Shown piece after piece: positions 24,095-32,317 of a stretch of DNA of 64,000 bases. Both the position numbers and the translations under genes were made by a program. A model generated the notes under the pieces. That model was not told the DNA's origin and ran no database searches. It was given only the letters and a program-made list of their open reading frames with translations. Origin of the DNA: Candidatus Nomurabacteria bacterium (lineage in GTDB: Bacteria > Patescibacteriota > Saccharimonadia > Saccharimonadales > Saccharimonadaceae). The first letter of the stretch is position 1. Each line of letters opens with the position of its first letter. Where the stretch lies: positions 1 to 64,000 of the forward strand of contig JAISBI010000041.1 in assembly GCA_031266275.1 (NCBI GenBank), in the 5' to 3' direction.

Positions 24095-24988
24095 ATGTTA
24101 ATTCCTTATCGTGATAACTTATGCAGCCGCTACGCCGAAAAAATGGTTTCCATTAAAGTAGGTAGCGCTTGCAATGCCCGCTGTAGTTTTTGCGTCGACG
24201 CCGGAGGCTATGATCCGATAGGGTTTAATCCTCTGGCAACGGCAGACGAAGCGAATGCTTTGCGAGAGTATCACACTGCCATCGTGACGGGCGGCGAGCC
24301 GCTGCTCTATATCGATAAAGTGTTGGTGCTGCTAAAGCAACTGCGGCCGCACAAAAGCCGCATCGTGCTAAACACGAACGGCTTCTTGTTGACACCGGAG
24401 ATAGTGAGCTCGCTGAACGGGCTTATTGATGAGCTGCAAATCAGCATTCATCATCCGGATGAGGACAAAAATGCAGTCGTGTTCGGGACTATCCGTCCGT
24501 CGTTCGAAGCAATGCGATTGGCGCTCGAAAACAAGTGGTTTTCAGCCAGCATCAATCAGTGTTTTTCGAACATTTATAGACCCGAAGAGCACGCCGGTGC
24601 TGTGGACAAGATGATTGATTTGTGCTGCCGAATGGGCGCCGATCGTCTTCGCCTGACAGAATTGAAAAAAGTCAGCGAGGACCAATTCGTCCCAGCGGAA
24701 GATTTCTATCCGGCCGGCCATCCTGCAGTGCAAAGGGATAGCCGCCGCTTGATAGAAGACGGCTGCACGTACTACTACCAGCAGAGTGACGTGACAATTT
24801 CAGTCAAGAGGCTGTGCTGCCATGCCAAAGGGAAGAACGCGCAAGCTTTTTCCTGCTGCTTCATAGACGGCGACGGTCAGAAAAAGATTGACGTCGACAC
24901 AGCGGAAACTTTCCGCGTTATCTATGGCGATGGCAATGTGACGAGCGATTGGATATTCCAGCCTGAGCAGGCGAACCTGTCATCGTGA
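24095..24988 (+). CDS. Radical SAM protein
   Basis: 297 residues, SD GGGAGGTG. The canonical C-x3-C-x2-C cluster site CNARCSFC (~28-35) is followed by TGGEPLL, LNTNGFLL and LQISIHHP, as in elongator/MoaA-like radical SAM folds. Extra cysteines occur near the C-terminus (LCCHAKGK, FSCCFID), which may bind a second cluster. Product and substrate unknown. Its promoter array matches that of the nicotinamidase/TerY-P unit, suggesting a shared NAD-responsive regulon. Confidence 0.75.
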   Translation: MLIPYRDNLCSRYAEKMVSIKVGSACNARCSFCVDAGGYDPIGFNPLATADEANALREYHTAIVTGGEPLLYIDKVLVLLKQLRPHKSRIVLNTNGFLLTPEIVSSLNGLIDELQISIHHPDEDKNAVVFGTIRPSFEAMRLALENKWFSASINQCFSNIYRPEEHAGAVDKMIDLCCRMGADRLRLTELKKVSEDQFVPAEDFYPAGHPAVQRDSRRLIEDGCTYYYQQSDVTISVKRLCCHAKGKNAQAFSCCFIDGDGQKKIDVDTAETFRVIYGDGNVTSDWIFQPEQANLSS

Positions 24989-25039
24989 TGAGCAGTGAAA
25001 CATGCCGCGTCGGTAGTTAAAGCATCTATTATTGAAAAT

Positions 25040-25075
25040 CCCCCTGAGTCTTGATTGACTTAGGGGGTTTCTTTT
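25040..25075 (+). terminator. Terminator of the radical SAM unit
   Basis: CCCCCTGAGTC and GACTTAGGGGG stem then TTTCTTTTTAT. It lies between convergent genes and could also slow transcription from nadE. Confidence 0.8.
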
Positions 25076-25081
25076 TATCTG

Positions 25082-25987
25082 TTATCTGGCCAAGTCGACA
25101 TCGATACAAGGTGTATCGTACACATCAAACGCGTACGGCATGCACCGCTTGTGAGCAGTGGCATCATAGCGCGCTTTGATTTTAGCATCGATGTCTTTTT
25201 GCATGGAAAAATGAGGGTCCGTCAGAATCCAATTGTCGATTTGAGCATAAGTGAAGCCCAATTCGGCTTCGTCAGTTTGACCCTCTTCGAGGCCGGCCGA
25301 CGGCGGCTTGTTGATAATCTCTTCTGGCACGTCCAATGCACGAGCAAGGATATAAACCTCGCCTTTCGTGCAGTTAGTCAGTGGGCAGAAATCATAGTCG
25401 CCGTCACCACCTTTAGTGAAATAACCGGTAACTTGTTCGGCCAAGTTATCGGTCCCGATGACCCGTCTGCTTTCAAGCTGTCCAATGAAGCGAAGCTGCT
25501 TGGCTCGTACGCGTGGTGGAACATTGATTGTCGCCAAACGGCGATTTTCCGGAGTCGCTTTTTCCATTGAGCCACGCGCTTCCATCTTATCACTTTTGAC
25601 CATCTGCTCAATATCAATGACCTGATAGTCAATGCCGAAGCGCTCCGCCATATTGATGGCGTCGCCGTAGCTCGAGGCTTTCTTGCCAGCACTGCCGTCA
25701 GGTAACATCAAGCATTTCAGGTCGACGCCAGCTTCTTGAACCAACCGCGCCACCACCGCGCTGTCCACGCCGCCAGACAGGCCGAGAATGACTCCATGCC
25801 CATCGGCCCTCTTACGGATATTGTCGCCCATCTTGGTAATGTATTCATCGACATTGTCTTCTGTAATGAGAAAGCTCTTGCCCAGCTTTATCGTATGATG
25901 GGAGAGCCCCGTTTCCTTTGACCGTCCGAATACCGTGTCCGTAGACCTCAGTGGTAAACATGTCATAGTCACTACTTTGTCAGTCAT
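25082..25987 (-). CDS. nadE: NAD synthetase (NadE, single-domain)
   Basis: About 301 residues from the ATG at 25987, with AAAGGAG upstream and overlap with nadV. ATP-pyrophosphatase motif LGLSGGVDSAVVARL, GTDNLAEQ, FTKGGDGDYDFCPL and KPPSAGLEEGQTDE are NadE signatures. There is no glutaminase domain, so it should use ammonia. It amidates nicotinate adenine dinucleotide to NAD. It is the last gene of a salvage operon, downstream of nadV, prs and pncA. Confidence 0.9.
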   Translation of the reverse strand: MTDKVVTMTCLPLRSTDTVFGRSKETGLSHHTIKLGKSFLITEDNVDEYITKMGDNIRKRADGHGVILGLSGGVDSAVVARLVQEAGVDLKCLMLPDGSAGKKASSYGDAINMAERFGIDYQVIDIEQMVKSDKMEARGSMEKATPENRRLATINVPPRVRAKQLRFIGQLESRRVIGTDNLAEQVTGYFTKGGDGDYDFCPLTNCTKGEVYILARALDVPEEIINKPPSAGLEEGQTDEAELGFTYAQIDNWILTDPHFSMQKDIDAKIKARYDATAHKRCMPYAFDVYDTPCIDVDLAR

Positions 25988-27573
25988 TGTCTTGCTCCTT
26001 TCTGAGAATACCAAAACTTCGTTTCAGTCGCCACGCGTTTGCGCATGTCAATGAAACCATTCAACCGTTCAAACTCACCATCGACATACAGCGTATGAAG
26101 CTCGTTTGAACTAGCGAACTCACAGTAATGGTCATACTGCTCGGGTGTCAACTGGTCGATGCATTTCAGCATACCAGTTTCATGGTCTCTGACCACCGCC
26201 AACAGCCCGCGCTGAGATTTTTTAAAGTTATGTCCCGCTACTCGATCGGTTTTGGGATCTTTGTAAATCTCGACGTACTCGCCGTCTTTAATCATGGCCA
26301 CTGCCTTATAGGCTTGACCAAGCGTGTCACGAGTGACCATCTGATAGGTATAACTGCCGATTCCGAGTACAACGTTAGTCGTGTCGAAGCCTTTGGCCAT
26401 CAGCCTCCTGCAGATTTCCTCTGCGGATTCCATAGTAATAGCGTCACCGTAAGTAGCGCCCCAGTATGGCGCCAGAACTTTATAGCCCTTTAAATTGACA
26501 TGGCCACCGCCGAGATCATAAAGACACTCGACTAGGCCTTTTCTCTCATAAGGGTCGTCAGAGTCTGGACTGCCGCACAGGTTGAGCACCGGATCGCCCG
26601 AATCAGGGCGAATCGACACTTTGCCGGGCCGTTTCGCTACTTCTTCATTGATTGCCGGCAAAATATTTGCCACCAATCCCCAAAAATCGTAGCTGTCCGA
26701 CACGATTGTGACGTTGCCGCTCGGGTAAACCCGATTGATGAGCTCGCGATAAGCCGTCAATTCATTTCGGCCATAGGCGCACATCACCGAATGTTCGGTT
26801 GACGGCCCATAAGCGTTGATGTCAGGCGGGGCATCGTAATACTGCATCAAATAATCGCGCGCTTCCACCGTGGAAGACACGCCAAAACTGAGCAGGTGTC
26901 CGCCGGCGCAGCGATAAGCTGCTTCCGGTCCGCCCATGCCACGCATCGAAAAATCGCCTGCTTGCATGAAGACCTTTTCCGGCGTATCGCTAGTCAAAGC
27001 CGCGTACCTGTCCAAAATCGCCCGATAAACCGTAGCGATGGTCGCAACAGTCACCGGCTGCCAAATCCGACACTCGAGATTAGTCTCGAGATAGCCTGGT
27101 AGCCACCAGAAATCCCGATGAGTATTCTCGACCGTGAACATTGGCACTCTGACCTCCGCCGCAAATCGACTATCCTCACCGTATGGCGTCGGTACAAACG
27201 TGCCTTCGGGCAAAGCCCGCACCAATATCGGCAGGTAACCCAGCTGATGAAGCGCCCTGATATGCTCATAGTCATAATTCGCCGCCATTTCCGGATTGGT
27301 CTTGGCGTAAGTGCAGTCGATTTGATCTTTGATTCGCGAAATGACGTAGTCCTCCGGCAAGTCAAAGAAATTCTCCTGCCATTCGTAGTGTAATTCGTGC
27401 AACTGCCCCTGAAGACCGAAGAAGACCGCATATTCGCAACCTTCAATTCGAGACTTACGGGGCGTGTGCGCCACGAGCATCTTCGTTATCTCTTTGGGGT
27501 ATTGCCCCTCGTGGATAAATTTGTAATGATCAGTGGCGTTGAACGCAATGCGTTGCAGTTTTGGTTTCAACAT
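25984..27573 (-). CDS. nadV: Nicotinamide phosphoribosyltransferase
   Basis: 529 residues from ATG 27573, behind AAAGGAGGCGG. It matches NAMPT/NadV by the N-terminal TDHYKFIHEGQYP, FFGLQGQL, ENTHRDFWWLPGYLET, GDFSMRGMGG, HSVMCAYGRNE, VSDSYDFW and IRPDSGDP. It makes NMN from nicotinamide and PRPP. Typical of phage and scattered bacterial salvage loci; here it follows a PRPP synthetase gene, as in some large phages. The extra upstream frame to 27651 is not used because the SD points to 27573. Confidence 0.92.
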   Translation of the reverse strand: MLKPKLQRIAFNATDHYKFIHEGQYPKEITKMLVAHTPRKSRIEGCEYAVFFGLQGQLHELHYEWQENFFDLPEDYVISRIKDQIDCTYAKTNPEMAANYDYEHIRALHQLGYLPILVRALPEGTFVPTPYGEDSRFAAEVRVPMFTVENTHRDFWWLPGYLETNLECRIWQPVTVATIATVYRAILDRYAALTSDTPEKVFMQAGDFSMRGMGGPEAAYRCAGGHLLSFGVSSTVEARDYLMQYYDAPPDINAYGPSTEHSVMCAYGRNELTAYRELINRVYPSGNVTIVSDSYDFWGLVANILPAINEEVAKRPGKVSIRPDSGDPVLNLCGSPDSDDPYERKGLVECLYDLGGGHVNLKGYKVLAPYWGATYGDAITMESAEEICRRLMAKGFDTTNVVLGIGSYTYQMVTRDTLGQAYKAVAMIKDGEYVEIYKDPKTDRVAGHNFKKSQRGLLAVVRDHETGMLKCIDQLTPEQYDHYCEFASSNELHTLYVDGEFERLNGFIDMRKRVATETKFWYSQKGARQ

Positions 27574-28445
27574 ATTTCCGCCTCCTTTTGATAATCGGGG
27601 TTCAGATAGGTAATGCGCGAGTGTAACAGTTCGCCCAGAGATTTCGTACAAACAAATATACGAGCGATGGGCGAATCGTCTTTGATAAGATGGCCGCTAA
27701 ATACATTGGGCTCCAAATGGGAGATTACCAAGTAAATATCGCCATCTGCTCCGGCCGCCCGCAGTTTTTGTGCAGCACCGTAAAAAGTACCGCCTCTGCT
27801 GCAGAGGTCATCAACGATGACCAGATCGTAGCCAGGTCGAGGACTGCCGCTTTCGATTTCGGTCTTATCGATAGAGCCGTCCGTACGATGTTTACCGATG
27901 ATGATAATATCATCTTCGGTTACACCAGGGAGCTGGCCCTTATACCGAGCGAAAGCACCTTTGTCTGGGAAGATCCATTGGATATTCCGATTGGTCGTAA
28001 GTGCATTCCTGACATCGATAAGGCCTGTGACTGTCGGATAAACCGGAATTGCGTTTCGATAATTCTCTTCAAATGCTTCAGAATGCGGTTCGACACCGTA
28101 GACTTTAGTGAAACCAAGTTCATTAATGTAATCCGCGTTGTACTCATTGCACGGGAGAAGATTGCCGTCGGCGCCTCTTGATTTATCCAAGCGCGCGTTG
28201 GGAATGAACTCCATCCAGAGAATGTTTTTGGCATTTGGAGCCGATTTCTTCAGATCGCGCACGATGATAGAGATATAGTAAAATTCTTCATCGCCGCCTC
28301 CATCTTGCAGATAGAACCATTTGATAAAGTTATGCTCCTGATCTGGCACCCACTGTTCCGTAGGTTTGAGCTCGCCACTCGGGAAAGCGCCATCAAAGTG
28401 GCCCTTGCCCCATTTCACGAGACTTCCGTTAACATAAATCGACAT
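27567..28445 (-). CDS. prs: Ribose-phosphate pyrophosphokinase (phage/NAD-salvage type)
   Basis: 292 residues. PRPP-binding loop VIVDDLCSRGGTFYGAA and the upstream PNARLDKSRG segment identify a PRPP synthetase. It is shorter and more diverged than housekeeping Prs and overlaps nadV by 7 nt, supplying PRPP directly for NMN formation. Such prs-nadV pairs are known from NAD-salvage cassettes of phages such as KVP40, so phage ancestry is possible. Confidence 0.85.
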   Translation of the reverse strand: MSIYVNGSLVKWGKGHFDGAFPSGELKPTEQWVPDQEHNFIKWFYLQDGGGDEEFYYISIIVRDLKKSAPNAKNILWMEFIPNARLDKSRGADGNLLPCNEYNADYINELGFTKVYGVEPHSEAFEENYRNAIPVYPTVTGLIDVRNALTTNRNIQWIFPDKGAFARYKGQLPGVTEDDIIIIGKHRTDGSIDKTEIESGSPRPGYDLVIVDDLCSRGGTFYGAAQKLRAAGADGDIYLVISHLEPNVFSGHLIKDDSPIARIFVCTKSLGELLHSRITYLNPDYQKEAEIC

Positions 28446-28455
28446 TTGTCACCTC

Positions 28456-29004
28456 CTATTCGTTGACAACTTCGATCAGACACGCTTTCATGACGGTCAA
28501 AGCCGCCGCGTGCCCCTCTGTAGTTAATCCAGCACAACCCGCTGCGTCCACCACGATGCGTACGTTCGGGAAAAACGTCCGAACCAGCAAAGCGTTAGAC
28601 ACGACGCAAATCTCAGTTACGAACCCGTAGAACCGGATTTCATCAATCGGTTCTTCCAGATTTTTCTTCTGAAGATAAGCGATCAGGTCGGTCGACCCGA
28701 AAGTTTCTTTGCGTATACACCAATCGCCAGCATCATACAGCTTCATCTTGATGGGTTCAACAATTTCTCGGCCGGCCGTGCCATCACCGCAATGATACGG
28801 GATATATTGACCTTCCAATGTATTCTTGTACTCCTCTTCGTCGGCCGCATGAGTGTCTTTGGTGAAAACAAGCCGATAACCTTTCCGTCCGAGAAGTTCA
28901 ACTTCCTCTTTCAGATACTGCAATTTTTCAATCGCAGCCGGATTTGCCAAAGTTCCGAACGTAAAATCGTGCTGCAAATCCACAAAAATAGCAAATTTCG
29001 ACAT
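28456..29004 (-). CDS. pncA: Nicotinamidase
   Basis: 182 residues, SD AAGGAGG. Isochorismatase-fold nicotinamidase: FVDLQHDF (catalytic Asp), FTKDTHA, IPYHCGDGTAG, RKETFGSTD (candidate Lys) and GFVTEICVVSNAL (nucleophile Cys). Converts nicotinamide to nicotinate. It competes with nadV for nicotinamide in the same operon. A nicotinate phosphoribosyltransferase and a mononucleotide adenylyltransferase would be needed for complete routes and are not in this window. Confidence 0.88.
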   Translation of the reverse strand: MSKFAIFVDLQHDFTFGTLANPAAIEKLQYLKEEVELLGRKGYRLVFTKDTHAADEEEYKNTLEGQYIPYHCGDGTAGREIVEPIKMKLYDAGDWCIRKETFGSTDLIAYLQKKNLEEPIDEIRFYGFVTEICVVSNALLVRTFFPNVRIVVDAAGCAGLTTEGHAAALTVMKACLIEVVNE

Positions 29005-29051
29005 TTTGTCACCTCCTTGACATTAGATGTCTTAACAGATAAAAAATAAAA

Positions 29052-29073
29052 GAGCATGCACCATTACATGCTC
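29052..29073 (-). promoter_or_regulatory. Possible transcription attenuator in the pncA leader
   Basis: On the minus strand GAGCATG-N8-CATGCTC is followed directly by TTTTATTTTTT, a terminator-like structure about 20-40 nt into the predicted transcript and upstream of the pncA SD. Confidence 0.55.
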
Positions 29074-29097
29074 CCACCAACATAAGTACACTCTTCC

Positions 29098-29126
29098 GTT
29101 ATAGCACACTTCATGTAAAAAGTCAA
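29098..29126 (-). promoter_or_regulatory. Promoter of the NAD-salvage operon
   Basis: Minus strand TTGACT (29126-29121), 17-bp spacer ending AAGTGTGC, TATAAC (29103-29098). It belongs to a promoter family repeated at 37017, 61826 and 63685. Confidence 0.7.
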
Positions 29127-29157
29127 TACCAGGTTCGAACCATCCCGTAACAGAGTA

Positions 29158-29179
29158 AAAACGACCCAAAAGGGTCGCT
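29158..29179 (-). terminator. tRNA-Leu terminator
   Basis: Minus strand GCGACCC-TTTT-GGGTCGT followed by TTTTA, just downstream of the tRNA 3' end. Confidence 0.75.
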
Positions 29180-29189
29180 TTATGAGGGC

Positions 29190-29276
29190 TGGTGCTCGAG
29201 ACTGGAGTTGAACCAGCACGTCCCGAGGGACACTAGCTCCTGAAGCTAGCGCGTCTACCAATTCCGCCACTCGAGC
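29190..29276 (-). tRNA. tRNA-Leu (anticodon CAG)
   Basis: 87 nt on the minus strand. Acceptor stem GCTCGAG pairs with CTCGAGC, discriminator A and encoded CCA. The anticodon stem CTAGC/GCTAG encloses TTCAGGA, giving anticodon CAG. A long variable arm (TGTCCCTCGGGACG) marks a class II tRNA, and the T arm GGTTCAACTCC is normal. Confidence 0.95.
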
Positions 29277-29295
29277 ATGCGTTGATTATATCACA

Positions 29296-29324
29296 TTAGT
29301 TTTTGCGGCGCAATGTGGTAAAAT
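29296..29324 (+). promoter_or_regulatory. Promoter TTAGTT-17-TAAAAT, leaderless-type
   Basis: TTAGTT (29296-29301) and TGG-TAAAAT (-10 29319-29324); ATG 29331 is 6 nt downstream with no SD. Confidence 0.5.
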
Positions 29325-29330
29325 AAAGAT

Positions 29331-30113
29331 ATGAACCATGATTTTTGGCGGGTGCAGGAGCCGGATAAGCCGCTTTATCCTGATTTCGATTGGAAACGAC
29401 CAGAGCGGGCGTCGGACAGGGGGAATTTGTTGATTATTGGCGGAAATCGGGGCGGTTTCGCGGCTGTACAGGTGGCATATAAAGCGGCGCTGGAGGCCGG
29501 CGCGGGGGAAGTGCGGCTGTTACTACCAGATGTATTAGAAAAAGTCGTGCCGAAAGATGCGCTCGACGCGGCGTTTTTACCCAGCAATTCGTCGGGCGGA
29601 TTTAGTCGCGACGGCCTCGCGGCGGGGCTGGCGGCTTGCCAGTGGGCAGACAGCGTGATTTTCATCGGTGATTCTGGGCAGAATAGCGAGACGGCGCTAT
29701 TGATTGAAAAATTGTTGGCGCAGACGGAAGTGAAATTTATGTTGACGCGAGATGGGGTCGACTTACTCAGAGGCGTCGGCGAAGCGTTAATGCGTCGCCC
29801 GAACACCACTTTCGCGGTCAGTTTCGCCCAATTGCAGAAATTATTTCAATCAGTCTATTATCCGAAAATGCTGACTTTCAGCCAAAATCTCAATCAAGTC
29901 GTGGAAAACCTGCATAAGTTTACCATCACGTATCCGGTGGTAATCGAGCTTTTTCACAAAGATCAGCTGATTTTGGCGGCCGGCGGGCAAGTCGTGACGC
30001 AAAAATACACCGGTGCAGTCAATATGTGGACAGGCAAACTGCCGACGCGGTCGGCGGTTTATCAGATGTGGTCGGAGGACGATATCGAGGCTTTGGCGGC
30101 TAGTGTGGTTTAA
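29331..30113 (+). CDS. Diverged ADP-dependent NAD(P)H-hydrate dehydratase-like (NnrD/YjeF-C) protein
   Basis: 260 residues. The N-terminal half has LLIIGGNRGGFAAVQVAYKAALEAGAGEVRLLLP written here in parts: LLIIGGNRGG, AAVQVAYKAAL and GAGEVRLLLP, the pattern of the ribokinase-like NnrD family that repairs hydrated NAD(P)H. The expected late GTGDVL catalytic-Asp motif is not visible; the corresponding area reads KYTGAVNMWTGKLPT. It may be a degenerate or repurposed member. Neighbouring NAD-salvage genes fit an NAD link. Confidence 0.55.
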   Translation: MNHDFWRVQEPDKPLYPDFDWKRPERASDRGNLLIIGGNRGGFAAVQVAYKAALEAGAGEVRLLLPDVLEKVVPKDALDAAFLPSNSSGGFSRDGLAAGLAACQWADSVIFIGDSGQNSETALLIEKLLAQTEVKFMLTRDGVDLLRGVGEALMRRPNTTFAVSFAQLQKLFQSVYYPKMLTFSQNLNQVVENLHKFTITYPVVIELFHKDQLILAAGGQVVTQKYTGAVNMWTGKLPTRSAVYQMWSEDDIEALAASVV

Positions 30114-30117
30114 AAGG

Positions 30118-31647
30118 TCAGCCAACTAAACAACGAACGGCGTACCCAGAGACCCGAGAGTAGTAACTGTTGCCCGGGTTGACGTAGGCATCGCGGAATG
30201 ACGGAACGTAAGCGGCGAATCTCGATTGGACCGACGAAGACCAGTATCCACCGAATAAGCCTTGGCTACTGGGTACGGGGGTATTGTCGCTGGTGTAGTA
30301 GCCACTAAAAGTGCCCTGCCAAGCGCCCGCCGACAGCCACAAGCCTTGGGCTACAACATCATCTGCATGACTAGTTCCGGTGCCTTGTGGTGGGTAGGCT
30401 AGGTCTAGTTTAGCGAAGTCGTTGGTTTTGTCGTTTGAGGATAGTGGGCCTGAGGGTAGTTTCCAGCCTGACGGGCAGATGGAATCGGGAGCGGTGTAGT
30501 ATTGAGTGATTTTATTAGGATTGTCTGTAGCACCAGCACTAGCCGTTGCTGTATAGAAGTTGTATAGGTAGCCACAGCCAGTTTTGGAGTTGGGGTTGTA
30601 GGTTACGTTTCCATTGTTGCTAATTGTGCTGGTGTTATTTTGGCATTCATTAGTAGTGTTTGGGTCCACTTGGCGCCAGGCGTCGAAATTGGTATAGGTA
30701 TCGGGGCCGTCGTTAAGCTGCTGGCCTCCAGTCCGGGTTAAGAAATTCGAAGTGGTGAAATTACTATTATCAGGTCGGCCACCGGTGGCTAGAGAGACAG
30801 TTTGGTCGTCAGTCACATTAGTGTCGGCTGGGGTTAGAATCATGCCATCAGTGAGCTCTAACTTTAGATTATCTATCATCCAACACTTATTATCTTTCAA
30901 CTTTCTGACGGTGTATTGTTGGTTATTCCTAGTATCCGTCATAGTTATGGTACTACCCTCGTCTGGGTAAGTTGGTAGTGCGCCACAGGTTTCGTTTAGG
31001 TTAGTCGTTTTATCTTGGAAGTTGGCTCCGTTGATTACTTTGGCGTAGTTTTCGTGCAATACGTATGCAATAGTGGCGCTATATTCTCCATCAGCCATAT
31101 TACCACCTGCACAAGCTTGGTAGATAGTAGTCTGCTTGTCATTGGCTGACGTAGCAGTGGTGTTGATTATCTCAGTTGGCATACTTGAGTCAGTAGATAT
31201 GTTTGTGCCATCTAGTTTTTTAATGGTGATATTACTATCACCAGAACGTTGATAGGCTTTCATATTATAGCCTAATGTATTATTAGTAGTCGTTATAGTA
31301 TCTAAGGTAAAAGTAGTACAGTTATTCTTGTCTATAGTGATGGTTTTACCGTTATTATTAGGGCCTCCATTTATTGTTAAGGTGATGGAGGTGTCGGCGT
31401 GGGTGAGGCTATAGTTTACGAAGAATACGGAGAGGAGGACAAGGACGATACTAGAGAGGATTAGTGGTCTAGGGTGGGATTTTATAAGATTTGTAACTTT
31501 TTTTGTGGATTCGCCGGTCGAGTCGGCGAATGACTTATGGGAATGTTTGGCGAATGGCTGGGTGTGGGTAGCTATCGAAGATTTTTTATTCTTGGAATGA
31601 GACCCCCCCCCCAGTGGGGTTTGGTTGATAGAGTTATTACCTTTCAT
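30118..31647 (-). CDS. FISUMP-domain surface protein with poly-G tract
   Basis: 509 residues. ATG 31647 is chosen because TTGCAT (31686-31681), a 17-bp spacer and TAAACT (31663-31658) precede it, making the longer frame start inside the promoter. Just after the start the coding strand has ten Gs (31612-31603; Leu-Gly-Gly-Gly). A basic Ser/Lys-rich tail and one TM helix (~63-83, ILSSIVLVLLSVFFVNYSL) lead to an extracellular part with a Thr/Asn-rich domain and a C-terminal FISUMP domain: YTVRKLKDNKCWMIDNLKLEL, GCGYLYNFYTA, CPSGWKLP, GLWLSAGAWQGTF and GYAVRCLV. Related to the C-terminus of the protein at 49243. Likely surface-anchored; function unknown. Confidence 0.85.
   Translation of the reverse strand: MKGNNSINQTPLGGGSHSKNKKSSIATHTQPFAKHSHKSFADSTGESTKKVTNLIKSHPRPLILSSIVLVLLSVFFVNYSLTHADTSITLTINGGPNNNGKTITIDKNNCTTFTLDTITTTNNTLGYNMKAYQRSGDSNITIKKLDGTNISTDSSMPTEIINTTATSANDKQTTIYQACAGGNMADGEYSATIAYVLHENYAKVINGANFQDKTTNLNETCGALPTYPDEGSTITMTDTRNNQQYTVRKLKDNKCWMIDNLKLELTDGMILTPADTNVTDDQTVSLATGGRPDNSNFTTSNFLTRTGGQQLNDGPDTYTNFDAWRQVDPNTTNECQNNTSTISNNGNVTYNPNSKTGCGYLYNFYTATASAGATDNPNKITQYYTAPDSICPSGWKLPSGPLSSNDKTNDFAKLDLAYPPQGTGTSHADDVVAQGLWLSAGAWQGTFSGYYTSDNTPVPSSQGLFGGYWSSSVQSRFAAYVPSFRDAYVNPGNSYYSRVSGYAVRCLVG
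31603..31612 (-). repeat. Poly-G(10) homopolymer tract in the FISUMP gene
   Basis: Ten consecutive C on the plus strand (G on the coding strand) about 12 codons after the start. Gain or loss of one base would frameshift the gene. Confidence 0.9.
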
Positions 31648-31657
31648 GATGTTGTTT

Positions 31658-31686
31658 AGTTTAGCATATGGGTTTTGGAAATGCAA
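31658..31686 (-). promoter_or_regulatory. Promoter of the FISUMP gene
   Basis: Minus strand TTGCAT (31686-31681), 17-bp spacer, TGC-TAAACT (-10 31663-31658). Ten nt to ATG 31647 and no SD. Confidence 0.6.
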
Positions 31687-31692
31687 GCAGAC

Positions 31693-31721
31693 TTGCTTTT
31701 TCGTATTAAATGTGACATAAT
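31693..31721 (+). promoter_or_regulatory. Promoter TTGCTT-17-CATAAT
   Basis: TTGCTT (31693-31698) and CATAAT (31716-31721), divergent from the FISUMP promoter, upstream of the SD-led gene at 31800. Confidence 0.6.
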
Positions 31722-31799
31722 ATAGAGGTGAGATAGGCGCTTTTGGCGCAACTCAAGAATGATAGTTATTTTCGTACCAATGACACAAGGAGGCAAAAA

Positions 31800-32231
31800 A
31801 TGTACGAGGTTAAATATGATGAAACAAATTTAAAGGCTGAGGGCAGAACAAAGCTAGAGGAGACACTACTCAGGGTACTGGTAGAAACTCGGAACACTGT
31901 TATATGTGTCAAAGCCCCAAACGGCGTCGAAGCCAGGGTCGAGACGATGCACGGCCGGTCTGATCATCTGCGCATGTGTTACTCTCGTTGCAAGTATGTT
32001 ATTGACGGTGGCGGCAAAAGAGCCAGAGCTTTGGTCAATGAATCTCTCGGTAATGGAATCGTAAGGTTTTTCTGGGCGATAGATTATCGGGATAAGACGC
32101 GCCGCATGATTGACTTTGAACCGGACAAAAACGGCTTTGGCAAAACGCCAAAATGCCTGGTGAGAGCAATCATCATCGTGCTCGAACAAGTTAGACCGCG
32201 CCGATCAGATGAGCTGCCTTCAGAATTTTGA
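31800..32231 (+). CDS. Uncharacterised small protein
   Basis: 143 residues from ATG 31800, with AAGGAGG 9 nt upstream; the longer frame from 31743 lacks an SD. Mixed alpha/beta composition, charged, no signal peptide or membrane helix. Contains ARVETMHGRSDHLRM, CKYVIDGGGKRARA and a C-terminal PRRSDELPSEF. I do not recognise the family. It is a stand-alone unit with its own promoter and terminator, like other small cassettes in this window. Confidence 0.6.
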   Translation: MYEVKYDETNLKAEGRTKLEETLLRVLVETRNTVICVKAPNGVEARVETMHGRSDHLRMCYSRCKYVIDGGGKRARALVNESLGNGIVRFFWAIDYRDKTRRMIDFEPDKNGFGKTPKCLVRAIIIVLEQVRPRRSDELPSEF

Positions 32232-32242
32232 TTCACCAACAT

Positions 32243-32290
32243 AGTCCGGACGTTGCCTTCACTGGCAATCCACCGGACTTTATTTTTTAT
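32243..32290 (+). terminator. Terminator after the 31800 gene
   Basis: AGTCCGG and CCGGACT stem, with an inner TTGCC/GGCAA pair, followed by TTATTTTTT. Confidence 0.7.
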
Positions 32291-32317
32291 AAAACTCATG
32301 CTACAATGGGGTTATAA

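Noticed and set aside
29143-29158. ACAGAGTAAAAA near tRNA-Leu as another copy of the NAD-operon element
   Set aside because: Only half of the palindrome matches and it overlaps the tRNA terminator tail.
29064-29270. 68-residue minus-strand ORF (MAELVDALASG...)
   Set aside because: It is the translation of the tRNA-Leu gene and its terminator, a common false ORF.
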